A program made the position numbers and the translations under genes. Below are positions 12,101 to 23,029 of a stretch of 64,000 bases of DNA, in pieces; the first letter of the stretch is position 1; every line of letters begins with the position of its first letter. Location of the stretch: assembly GCA_007449985.2 (NCBI GenBank), contig VIIQ02000006.1:186001-250000 (forward strand). Reading direction: 5' to 3'. The stretch is from Desmodesmus armatus. Taxonomy: Eukaryota; Chlorophyta; Chlorophyceae; Sphaeropleales; Scenedesmaceae. Below the pieces are notes generated by a model. The model was not told where the DNA came from. It did not search any database and saw nothing but the letters and a program-made list of their open reading frames with translations.

Positions 12101-13300
12101 GGAGTGCCAGCTGCTGCAGGGTGACGCGAAGTCATCATCTGCAGGCACGGACAGCTGCTGCTGCTCCGGCACGCCTGCTCCGCACTGGTGCTGCAGCCTG
12201 GAACTGCAGCAAGAGCAGCTGCAGAGCAGGGGGGACTGCAGGATGTACCTGCCTCCCCATCACTGCCAACCCGGCAGCCGCCTTCTGCCTCAGCAGGCAC
12301 ACCCAGGCTGCCTGTGCTGCATGCCAAAGGAGCCCCGACAGCTCATGTGCGGGCACGCCTGTCTGCTCCTGCATGTATGACTCCCCCTGCTGCTGCTGCC
12401 GCCAAGGATCAGAGCAAGCATTCTCCTGCAGCTGCACCATACAGTCGCCCTGCTGCTGCGGCTCCTGCAGGCCGGCCTGGTCTTCAGGGACGTCATCAAT
12501 GTCTGGCAGAGAGGAGCCAGAGGAGGGCTCGCCCTCGGGACTGCCACCTCTGCAACTGTTGCTGCAACTGCCGCTGTCAGGTCAGCTGGTGAAGTGCTGC
12601 AATCACTGCTGTCAGCTGCATGCATGCTAGCACCGGCGGCAGCAGCAGCTGCTGCACCAGCACGGCACTCCCCGCCAGTGGCAGCAGCCGCAGCAGCACC
12701 AGCATGGCAGCTTTGTGCAAGCTCTGCAACTGCCCCTGGCTCCTGAGCGGAGCATGCAGCATTGCCGGCAGCACTCACTGCTTGATCCTGTCCTGAGCTG
12801 GTGCTGCAGGCACTGCCATGCTGATGAGCATCGGGATCGAGGGGCAAAGCACCCTCGTCGACCTCTGCGTGCTGCGGTGCCTCACTGAGCCGGCTGCTGC
12901 TGGGAGCTTCTAAGTGCTCAGCACCCTGTTCCTGCTCAGCACCCTGTTCCTCAGCTGCTGTGTGGCAGCTTGCATGGAGGTGCTCTGCAAGGCAGCAGGG
13001 GGCTCAAGGTGTAAACTGCCGCTGATGCTGCTGCCCTGACCGTGCTGCAGGTCAGCTGCTTCTGTTGCACCTGCGTGTACCTGTTCCTCCAGAAGGTTGC
13101 AGTCTATGGCTGGGAAGTGGCTGTCTGCTGTCGGGTGTTCTAGGGCAGGGTGGAGCTCAGGCGGGCAGTCCAACATGCTGTGATGTGGCCAGGGGCAGCC
13201 GTGGCTCGTCCAGGCCCCCAAACACATCGTCATAAAACGGGTCCAACGGCTCCTGCTCGAGCCCTGGGATAGAGGGAACATATTCCTCAACACCAACCAT
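9102..13300 (-). CDS. CRAL-TRIO (Sec14-like) domain protein with long low-complexity N-terminal part
   Basis: The C-terminal exons are clear: ...-10457, 10256-10086, 9896-9681, 9309-9249 and about 9118-9102 (TGA), all in phase. They encode FRGLLFLGGRDSQGRPVV, a predicted strand YVLVIVALHHG, and ILLEPSMLVKAAVTLLYPFV, the pattern of the CRAL-TRIO_2 domain of GDAP2, BNIP2 and ARHGAP1. Such domains bind lipids or small GTPase partners. No macro or RhoGAP domain is visible. Upstream, 10457-13000 reads as Ala/Gln/Ser/Glu-rich sequence that changes frame several times, so the exon structure there is not resolved. The proposed start at 13300 gives MVGVEEYVPSIPGLEQEPLD, which looks genuine, but its frame stops near 13158 unless one base is in error. 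A 5' UTR acceptor is visible near 13347. Domain call firm, N-terminal half uncertain. Confidence 0.7.
10460..12960. repeat. CTG/CAG-rich low-complexity coding stretch
   Basis: About 2.5 kb dominated by CTG/GCTG (plus strand) triplets lies within the CRAL-TRIO gene. It opens reading frames in all phases, so most long ORFs here are shadows. It includes an 18-bp near-perfect direct repeat (TGCTCAGCACCCTGTTCC, twice) at about 12916-12951, encoding a GAEQEQ-type repeat on the minus strand. Confidence 0.75.
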
Positions 13301-13852
13301 GCTGTCCCAGTCAGCTCAGCTGAGCTGCTCAATCACGTTGTTGCGTCCTGTTGGGCAAAGATAGACAGACAGCAGTTGCAACCCAGTAGTGAGCATAATG
13401 AAAATGTTTCAACGGTCGCAGGTCGAGACAAACGTGCCTGAGCCTCGAGCAGATGAGAACTTTGTGCGCAGAGCATAGGCCGCTACAAGCGCAATGCTTG
13501 CTCGAGCATCTACCTTAAACCCACCAGCAACAAGTGGCGTGAACTGAATCACAAATGCACGTCTGTGTGTGGCCTTTGCTGCTTGCCCATCAACTTGTTG
13601 TTGCCCTACCGCAACGAGCCTGATCTCACTCACAAGGCATCCTTCATAGCTTATCATCCGACCATGTGAGCAACCCAAACACGAACTTGGGGAATCTGGC
13701 ACTTGGTTACAGCCAAGGTTTCTGCCCAGAAACCAGGATCCGACAACCTGGTGTTCAACCGCTTGTACATGTTTCCAGGTGCAAATCTTTCAATCAAGGG
13801 ACCCACTTGCTGTCTGCTGCAGTTGTCTGTGAGCACCCAGAATATTCAAGGC
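13301..13852. other. Divergent upstream region, CRAL-TRIO (-) and MICU (+)
   Basis: The two genes start back to back about 550 bp apart. A polypyrimidine-AG near 13347 on the minus strand suggests a 5' UTR intron of the CRAL-TRIO gene. In-frame ATGs upstream of the chosen MICU start occur at 13703 and 13769, so part of this stretch may be MICU coding or leader. No TATA box stands out. Confidence 0.4.
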
Positions 13853-16800
13853 ATGATCACAGTTGGCGCTTCAAAGTTGGTGCCTGCCCTCCTCCTACAA
13901 GCTGGACCCTTATGCAGGACAGCATCAGTCGTGCTGTGCCATCTGCACCCTCTCTCAACCTGCGCTGAGCCTGTAGTAGCAGCAGCTGCCTGCAAGCTCG
14001 CACCTGCTGCCAGTGATCAAAGCAAGCACCGGAGCTGGTGGTGGGCAGCAGCAGCGCTGGGGGCTGCAGTGACAGCAGCTGGTGCACCTGTAGCCCTTGC
14101 AGACTCGTCCAAACAGCCAGTCAGCAGCAGCAGCAGCATTGCGCAAGCAGAAGAGGGCGATGGTGTCAGCGCAGGGGGCAAGCTGTTGAGCCTGTCCATG
14201 CGGCAGCGCATCTTTTTCAAGTATGAGAAACGCATCAGGTGGGTGATTAGTCTACTTTTACAGGGTGAGGGAGCATGTCCTGCTGCTGTACCAGCTGGCC
14301 CACACTTTGATTGCCGCCATCCCAATGTTGATGACGTTGTGGCTGGCAACCACACCAGTGTACAAGTGCAGTCGTACTCTACGTCATGCCACCCTCCCCA
14401 CTCTCAGGAAGCAGCCCCGCAGCACAAGCAGAGGGCGGCGTCCGACAGGAGGTTGTGTATGCTGCTTGCAGGGACCTGAGCACTCTGGAAAAGATATACG
14501 AATACTTTGCAACCAACAGCAGCAGTGATGGCCGTAAGGTCATGGGTGCAAAGGACGTGCTGCGGGCGTTGGTGCCCACCTACCCTCCTGTAGGCTCCAC
14601 TGTGGAGAGAGCCGGCTTTCTGGATGGTGAGGTGACGCAAGCAGCGGCAACAGCAGAGGCACATTGCAGGTGGCGTCCAACATGCTCACCAGTCACTCAC
14701 TGTCGACTGTTGGTTATTCACCAGCACATGCAATTGTGGTGAACCTCATGGGCGCATGTGCTGTGCTCGCCTGTTGGCTGGTGCCGAAGACGAGACTCTG
14801 TCACCCAATGTCTGTATTGTGTTGTGTGGTGTACTGGATGTGTGGCGGGGGGCCATGCGCCCGAGGGAGCCTTGCCTTCAGCCTGACACCTGTCGCTTGC
14901 AAGCAGCAGTCCTGCATGCCAGACAGCCGAGGGCCCCTGCCGCTGCAAGACTCGACTGCAGTCACATCATATACAAGGGCCTATGGCCTGCAGGCAATGT
15001 GGCTATGCTAGCTCCTCCTGCATGAAACACACAAAAGCTGTCGCACGCATGCGCGCGTCACACCTTTTACGGTTGCTCCTCGCCCCCCTCACGTGTAGTT
15101 GCTCACCGCCGCCGCCACCGCCTCACCCCCCCCCCCCTCCTCACCTCTGCGTGTGTCCCTGCACGCACCCCTGCAGGAGAGCGCGGTCACTCGCAGAGTG
15201 AGAACGCCACCAAAGCCATAATCTCCTTCTTTGACCACAACAAGGATGGTGTCATCGGCTTTGACGAGTTTGTGCTGATCGTGATCGCGCTGTCTGTGCC
15301 TGAGAACGATGTGGAGGTGGTGTTTGATGTGATAGACCTGGACAACAATGGGGTGCTGGACGAGGCTGAGTTCATGCAGGTAGGTACAGGTCTAGTCAGC
15401 TCAGCAGCCGAAGTTGGCTATGGGTTGTAACAATTGCGCTGTCTTTCAGCTGGGCGGTTGTTTGTTTGAGCCAGCATGCAGGATGCGTGCACTGCACGTG
15501 CTGTGCTGACCCAGCCGGCATGTGGACCAGTGACCAGCCACAACAGGGGGTTGGTTGGGTGCCTGCCCACCCTGTTGAGATTTTGAGACCACACGCCTGC
15601 TTCCAGCATGCATCCCGCCAGTGCATGACTACGTCGGGACAAGTCACAGGCTGTGAATCAATCGCAAAGTAAGGGTTCAACCGATGCCATCTGTATGTGC
15701 AGGTGCTGCAGCAGCTGGAGCGGCGAGCTGGCCTACAGCACAAGCATGTGGGGCGTGTGGGCAAGAATGCTGTGGAGTCAAACGACAGGTGAGGGCAGCC
15801 ATCAAGCAGCGCACAGGCAGGAACATAACCTGTCGTGGGGCCGTAAAGCAGTCAAGGTACATTCAGTCACAGGGCAACGCTGGGTGAGCTTTGTTGGTGA
15901 AATGCAACCCGGCCGCCGGATGCATGTTCTTCAATCTGCACGTCTTAGCTGGCAGTTTTCGTGACGCACTGGCTGCAAGGCCAGCCACAGCAGGTGGCTG
16001 GGGTCTTGTGAGTTGACGCTGCTGTGGATTGTCAGCCATTCCAACCTGCGCACCTGGCTGGTGGTGCTTTGGCTGTGTGTTGGCTGCCTGCAGGCAGATG
16101 ACGCACACGCTGTTTGAGCATCAGGCTGGCAAGGGCGTAAGCCTAGACCGCTTCCGGAAGTTCCTTACACGGCTGCAGGATGGCATGCTGAAGCTGGAGT
16201 TTGCACACTACGACTGGCAAAGTGAGCCCAGCGCTAGCACAAGCATGACTGTGGTCACTTAGTGGCAGTCAGCAACATCTGGTGGGATTTCATTCAACAT
16301 ATCATCTGGTAATTGGTATGGGAGAGCAGCAGCGAGCTTCAAATGCACCCATCAGTGCTCTTTCAGAAGCCCCGTACGGTACATGTTGTGTCAGTGGCTA
16401 TGCGTGTGTCTGTATTGCTGCTGCAGGCAAGGGGTTCATGCAGGGCGCCGACTTTGCCAACAGTCTAGTGACGGCAGCAGACATAAAGATGGTTGACAAA
16501 TACCTTGACAAGGTGGGTGCCTGTGCCAATCACCGGCCCACAGTGCCTTGCCTCTTGCTGAGAATGCAGGGCTATGAAAGGACTCGTGGCCTCACTCTTC
16601 TGGCCAGCACCATGCAAGTTGCACTGTACATGTTGGGGAGGCAGACCCTGTGACATGGCACTGGCAAGCTGATTGCCCAGGGTCACACCTGCAGGGCTGG
16701 GCTAACCATAGAGTGCACTGCTGGCTGGCTCTGCCATGGGTGCAAATCATGTGCGTGCATCATGTTGCCCTGCTCCTCATGAAGGCTTCTGCACAGTATT

Positions 16801-18863
16801 CGGTGTGCAAGGGCTGCCCTTTTGCCGACCCCTGCTGATGCTGCAACCGCAGCCCAACCCTTTGCCCTGACCCCACCCTCAGGGCCTGACCCAACTTGAC
16901 CTCTCTCTGGCCCTTGCATTGACCTTGAACCAACCCTTACCCTGGCCCTGGCCCCTCAGGGCTTGCGGCATCCCTTGCTTATCCCGTGTTTCCAAGCCAG
17001 ACTTTGGATGTTGAGGCTCATGGGATGCTGTCACCCATTGGGCCGTGCTGTGGCACCCACTAGGCATGGTGCACCACAGCATAGGACGGGGTAATCTGAC
17101 GTCATTCTGGCCCTTGGCCTGCCCCCGCCCATGTCACGGCCTCCTGTAGGTTCAGCAGCTGCCACCAGAGCTGGCTGGTGCAAAGATCACCTTCAAGCAG
17201 TTTGAGCAGATGGCACAGCTGCGGCGGCACCTCTACATGCTCTCCTTTGCACTGGACTTCTGTGCACAGGTATGCAGTGCGCAACAGCGATGCTGTTGGC
17301 AGCAGCAGTTGCGGCGCCATCGGCAGCGGCAGCGGCGGGTGGATCCTGTTTGCTAGCAAGCTCACAGATCAACAGGCCACTCACGGAGCCCTTCATACTC
17401 ATGCTACACCACCTGGCCAACTGCTGCTCCAACCCTTCTAGACGCTGTGTAATGCCGAGGATACCTCGGACTTGTTCAGCAGCTCACCTGCTTAGCCAGT
17501 ACATGTGTGATTTCCAATTTCAGTCATGCAGCGTGCGTGGGCAGGGGGAATAGGCCTTGCCCAGTTGCCCCTGGACACACAGCAAAGCACACCACAACTT
17601 TGGATGGTGGCTGGATTGGCTGGATGCACACTCTGTGTCAACACCCGGTGGGCCAGCGCAATTGCAGCATGTGCACACATGGTCTAAAACCCTGCCGGTG
17701 CTTGTGGCTATGCAGATTGAGCGGCCACTGGCCAAGGCGGACTTTTGCAAGGTGCTGTACAAGACCCTGAAAGTGCAGCTGGCTCCTATAGTGGTGGACA
17801 TCCTGTTTGCTGTGTTTGGCAATGAGCAGGGCCTGTTTGATGGGCCTGCCTTTGTGGCCACCATGAAGTCCCGCAACAGGGTGCCAGGATACAGGGTACG
17901 TGTGGGACAGGAGGGCTGGTCAGCTGGGGGTGGCGCAAGCATAGGTGCTTGTCAACGCTTGACTTGTTTAGGCCAGCATTCCCTGCCCTACCCACCAACA
18001 TTTGTACAGCCAGCACAGGACGTCAGCTCAGAGATAGTGCCCGGTGCGCACGGGGCAACAAAGGTTTTTGAGTACAGGCTGGGTGAGTGTTGCCGAGTTG
18101 TGGCGCAGGGGCGGCTGTTATGCCTTGCAGGCAGGGGCTGCGCAGCTGCAGTTGGTGTCTTGTGCCTGTACTGGACAGTCTGAGTGGCGCAGTTGACGTG
18201 CCATGCGATTACACCAGCTGCAGTTGTGATGGGCGCTTGCGGCAATCAACAAAGATCTTGAACCATCATCATCATGCAGGCTGCAACCCTTGCGTGCATT
18301 CTGTGGTAGCCTGTAGTACCTGCAGCATACTGCAGTCATTGCTAGAGCGGGCTCCAGATGGCTGACACCGCCGTGTGTGGGTACCCTGCTGCTGTGCACA
18401 CTGTTGCTGCTTCCGCTGCTGGTTTGCAGAGAGGCCAAGGGCTGGGTGTGGAGGAGTCCGAAACAGTCGGCCCCCTATTGGGCTGGTGGAACTGTGTGCG
18501 CAACTGCTCCTTTACGGGCCAAGACTCATCACACACCCCACACTGACATGCACTGCAGCTGAAAGCTGCCGATGCATCAGTGTCAGCACATCAGCTCTCC
18601 TGCAGGCCCAAGGGGTGCCATGATCTTGTACCTATGCTGGACGGGCACTTGCAGCTTGCAGTGGGTGTATCTGAGCCACTTTCCAGCTGTGTGCGCATGT
18701 GCTGAGGGGCGGGGTGGTGTTCACAGGGAAGCTGTATGGGCTGTGCTGCAGCCGCATGCAGGATGCTGGAGGTGTTGCAGGGGCTGTTGACTTGATATCG
18801 TCACGCAGAGGTGTCACCAGTCATTGTTGTCAACCTTCCGTGTACAACAGCATTGTGCACTAG
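13853..18863 (+). CDS. MICU: MICU-type mitochondrial calcium uptake regulator (EF-hand)
   Basis: Exons 13853-14238, 14472-14626, 15177-15379, 15703-15788, 16094-16221, 16427-16512, 17150-17269, 17716-17895, 18010-18082 and probably 18727-18863 join in phase, giving about 517 residues. The hallmark is FFKYEKRIR followed across an intron by DLSTLEKIYEYFA, as in MICU proteins that gate the mitochondrial calcium uniporter in the intermembrane space. EF-hand 1 (residues 200-211, DHNKDGVIGFDE) and EF-hand 2 (residues 234-245, DLDNNGVLDEAE) have all Ca ligands. The region equivalent to the last MICU EF-hand (about 423-434, GNEQGLFDGPA) has lost most ligands. The N-terminus has a Trp/Ala-rich hydrophobic segment (WWWAAAALGAAV) after an Ala/Ser-rich leader, consistent with mitochondrial targeting. 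Start is uncertain (13703 or 13769 also in frame), and the last exon is the least certain: reading through the 18082 donor would stop at 18183. Confidence 0.85.
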
Positions 18864-20555
18864 TGCATGCAGCATGAGCATGGCTGAGATCTGATCATAG
18901 AGCATGTGGATACCGTGTGGGTCCTTGTCGGATGAAAGGGACTCGTGGTGACAATACTGCTCACAGGGACTGATTAGCAACAGCCTCCAGGCAGGGGCCA
19001 TTTTGTTTTCGTGACTGGTTGAGTTTTGGTCCCTCTGCTACGCAGAGTCAGTCTGTGTGTCAAAGGGCGGCTGAGGTGCCCCCCCATTTATGCCAAGAAT
19101 GGAACTGTGTCACATCAGCTTGTTTGTCTGTGGTGTTCCAGTAGCACACATGGTTGAATGTCTCTGCTGCCATCATCATGACCAACTTCGGTCAGGTGTT
19201 AGAGTTGAGGTTGTGTTGTATCATGCCATGACAGACAACGCCACAGGATTGGGCTGAACCTGTCAACTGATCTAAATACTCAAGTATAGTCAAACCATCA
19301 TTACAGTTCAGGGGCACAAAATCACGCATGTCTCAACACAAGACCGTACAAGCCAAATAACATAGGTCACCCATGTGAAAGCTTGCCGCGCCATGGGCTG
19401 GTTGCCACACCACACCTCCCAGGATAGTGACACACACCAGCACAAGGACAGCACCAGGCAGAACCAACACCCCTTGAGGCCTGATAAGAGGCCCAGTCTG
19501 GTACACCTGTCTGTGGTACCGGTACCACAGCACTGGCACCCTTCACCCAACCTGCCCTCGTACACCCAACCCGCCGTCATACTCCTCGTTCACCCAACCT
19601 GCCTGCATGATCCTGGCTGGCTCAGCCAACAAAGCACAGTGCTACATACGGTGTATGCTATCTTCAGTACGACTTTGTTACCACAAAAACCCCTGCTGTT
19701 AGGATGTCACACTCTGTCAATGACATGATAGCTGTCCAAAAAAGACACCGCACTACAGGGACTGTCTCGGCTGCCCCCCTCCGGCAAAGAGATGTTGCAC
19801 ACGAGACATCTGTTGACTCATCCACATTCCACAGCACAACATCACTGGGCATACAGGGCCTGCTGGCCCACTCTGAAAATCTGCCTTTTTGTGAGCCATG
19901 TGTGTGTAAGGTGTGTCCCGTAAAACCCAAACCCTGGCGCAAGCGGTGCACTCCAAACTTAGAGGTCACAACTGCATCTGTCAAAGGAGAAACAACAACG
20001 GCCATCATGTTGGCTGATGTCACATGACACAACTGCAAAGCACAACTGTCAAACAGGCAACTAGGAACCAACTACATACACAAGTGATCACAAGACCCAG
20101 CAGACACCTGACCAGTAGCCTAGGCCTTATGGAACTCCCTGCAAATTCCGAGATCCCTAAACACGTCAAGGTCACGGTCCGGGACCAGCATGCGCACAGA
20201 TACAAGCTGCTGCCATGCGCCGTCATACAAACGCAACCCCACGCTGCAGCCCCATTGCGGAGCACAAGTCCGTCCTTTGTACACACCCTGCTGTCTTATT
20301 GCTGTAGTGCCATCATTCAAAAGTGGCTGCTTGGGAAACATGGCTTGAGAAGGCAGGCTGCTGCCATCCAGGCAGCTACCATACTGACACACCACAGGGT
20401 GTGCACTGGCATCCGAGAGGTCGCTGTACAATCACACCAACAACCTGTCCGAATCAACAAGCTGACAAAATGGAACACAACAGACCGTCGATGTTCATAC
20501 ACTGACTGCTAGAGCTGCTGCAGCCATAACTGTACTACGCCATGAAAATCCCAAT
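18864..20555. other. Intergenic between convergent MICU and Mpv17-family genes
   Basis: About 1.7 kb without a recognisable gene. It contains a perfect 20-bp palindrome at 19511-19530, three copies of a CACCCAACCtGCC motif between 19544 and 19603, and a TGTAA at 19906-19910. AT content is higher than in the exons. Confidence 0.55.
19511..19530. repeat. Perfect 20-bp palindrome
   Basis: CTGTGGTACC is followed immediately by its reverse complement GGTACCACAG. It lies in intergenic DNA just before the CACCCAACC motif cluster. No function is known; it could be a dimer-binding site or chance. Confidence 0.8.
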
Positions 20556-22589
20556 TCACGCCGCCAAAGAGTTTGACTGCCGGCGCAGCATGAGGGAAGG
20601 GAGACCGCCACGCACCCTGTTGGACTCCTGTGCTCCACGTGGAGCTGCTGATTGCGCACGCTCCCCACTGTAGCTGCTGCTGGCCGAGGCTCCCTGCTTT
20701 GCATCAGGCGTACTCTTAGCACTGCTGTTGGCTGTGCTATCCGCCGCCGAGCCCTGCTGCATGTTGGAGATGACACACGTCCAGCAGATGCCGATGACGT
20801 TGTTGTACAGGATGCGTTGCTCCTCAGGGATGAGTGTGAAGTTGATCAGCTGGGCAGCCGGCCACAGCTTCCAGTTGGCCAGAAGGGCAGGCATCATCTG
20901 CAGGTGCAGGGAGACACAGGTGGGATGGGTGCAGGACAACAGGCAACACACTGGTGAGGGAGCTGGTTGTGATTGCAAGCCTGCTCTGCACACTACTTTG
21001 GCAAAGGCACCAATGTCCGCTTCCCAGCCATTTCATGAAGACACTGTCTGACTGTTTGACACTTTGGAGAACATCATGGCTGTGCCGCAACACTCGGACA
21101 ACAGCATCACTGACTGATGCAGTTTTGAAGCACACAGTCAGGCGGACACAGTCACCCACCTTGCTCTGCAGCTCCTGCTGCACCTGGCGTGGCTTGCCCT
21201 CCAGCACCTTCATCACAGCAAAGAACAGGGCCATGCCAAAGGGCGTCTGCACCAGCTGATCCAGCATCACCTTGGCTGCAACTGCAGCAGGCGCCAGTGG
21301 GGTAGCAGGCAGCACTGCAGACTCCAACAGCCCATACCAAACATGAGACATGGGGGTCCCAATAGCTGCGGAGTACAGGCACAGGCGGCCTGCGCGCATC
21401 ACATCAAACTGGAAGCCCTGAGTGCTGCTGGTCTTTCTGCTGCTGCGTGGGTGGGGCTTGCCCTGCTGCTGCTGCTGCTGCTGCTTGCTTGTGTGTGAGA
21501 GGACCTGAGCTGCCAGGTCTCCAATCAGGGTGCCGACAACGCCGGTGTACACCTTGGTGGTAAATGGGGACCTCTCCAAGGCTTCACAGTAGGCTTGCCA
21601 AGGGTTGCACCACACTGCTGAAAGGAAGCGCCTGCTCTGCTGCTGCTGCTGCTGCTGCTGCTGGGAGGCTGGTGTGCTGGGCAGCACTGCGGCTGCAGGC
21701 TGCGTCTGCTGCTGCAGCGCTTCGGAGGGTGCTGCAGCGCTGTCGTTTGCTGCCTGGTTGACGCTGGCGGACAGGACGTCACCAGTCACTGGCCCTCTGT
21801 GAGCACATCACATGCACGCACACACACAGCAATCCTGATCAGTATATGCAAAGCACACTACAGCATCTAGCAATGGGCTCAGCGGCATTGCAGATGCTGT
21901 GGAGTCTCAGGATCATTCTCACTGTTTTCCTGCATTCGGTCGTGGTGCTTACCCCACTGCCGTCATGCTGTTGGCTGCCAGGTCCTGCAGGCCAGACTCC
22001 ACGATGCCCTTGACACCCTCCAGCACGGCACTGCCGCTGTCAGCCACCAGGCCAGGTGCCTCAGCTGCTGTCAGGTTGCCAGGGAGGCTGCCAGCAGGCA
22101 GGAGGACGGAGAGGGCCTGCAAAGAATACAAAATGAATGTGAGTCCAACTGTCAGGGGAGCTGCTTGGCAGCACACAGCATTCTCAGCATGCCGAACAAG
22201 TCATCAAGCAGGTACTGCTATTGTTTTATTGTACCAAGAACAAATACATAAGTGCCCATGTGGCCTGCATGACACACCTGAGCCTCCTGTGGTGCTGCTG
22301 CTGGCAGGTCTTCAGCCAGCACTGGCCCTGGGTACACCAGCATCATGGCCGCGATCCCTGAGGCTCCCAGAGCTACTGTAGCATGCTGTATGGCGTTTGA
22401 GAGCCTGCTGCTGCTTGTGGGGTTCGTCTGCTGCTCATGGAGCTTGGATGCACTTGCTGCTGTGTTTCGTCTCCAGGATGGCCTTGCTGCTGCCGAGCAC
22501 TGCTTTGACACTGAAGAATTCGTCTGGCCATTCAGCGAGCCGAAAGCTTGGGTCTCCGCCCGCATGCCATTGGGGAAGGTGGCAAACAT
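20556..22589 (-). CDS. Mpv17/PMP22-family membrane protein with organellar leader
   Basis: Exons 22589-22278, 22116-21953, 21796-21160 and 20897-20556 (stop) join in phase to 484 residues. The Mpv17/PMP22 domain covers about residues 226-419: WQAYCEALERSPFTTKVYTG, then MLDQLVQTPFGMALFF, then the family signature NWKLWPAAQLINFTLIPEEQ with the end CWTCVISNM. Family members are four-helix membrane proteins of mitochondria, peroxisomes or plastids. This one has a 26-30 residue Gln/Ser-rich insert after the first helix (about 262-290), a poly-Gln tract before the domain, and a 65-residue basic/Ser-rich tail. Residues 1-60 resemble a transit peptide. Residues 66-92 form a hydrophobic stretch ending in VLA before ED, like a thylakoid-lumen or signal cleavage site. 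Family call is firm; plastid location is inferred. Confidence 0.88.
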
Positions 22590-23029
22590 CGTGGTAGCCG
22601 CAACTGGCGAGCTGGGTCCACTTGCAGCCAGAATAGTATCCTTACAATGCTCTCAATATCTTCTTGTGAACAAGTCCGCAAAAGAAACCAGGCTGACTAA
22701 AATGTGTCGACCCAATGACCGCTTTGCGAGACCCTCTGCAGCTGACTTACTCGCAAACGCAATGGCAATGTGACTTGAAACACAAGCACGGACCTGAACT
22801 TTTCTCTCATGTGGTTTGGCCCAAAACCGCCAAACTCGGGAACCTGCCACATGACAAGCACCCCACGCATTACAAGGACTGCAGGCGCAAGCAAAAACTC
22901 CTTACAAAAGCAGACTGCAACGGAAAGCACGCGACCCTGCTCAGTCACACAGACATGTTCTGTGCGTGCTACAACACCTGCGCTACTGCAGTGCCTATGG
23001 CTTCTGTACAGCCATCACAACCACAGATG
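22590..23029. other. Short gap between tandem minus-strand genes
   Basis: 440 bp separate the CLASRP stop (23030) and the Mpv17-family start (22589), both on the minus strand. Minus-strand TGTAA signals (TTACA on plus) at 22902-22906 and 22870-22874 lie 124 and 156 bp past the CLASRP stop. The remainder must hold the Mpv17-gene promoter; no TATA box was found. Confidence 0.5.

Noticed and set aside
11244..12630. Long plus-strand open frames rich in Cys/Leu/Ser
   Set aside because: Shadows of the CTG-rich coding region of the minus-strand CRAL-TRIO gene.
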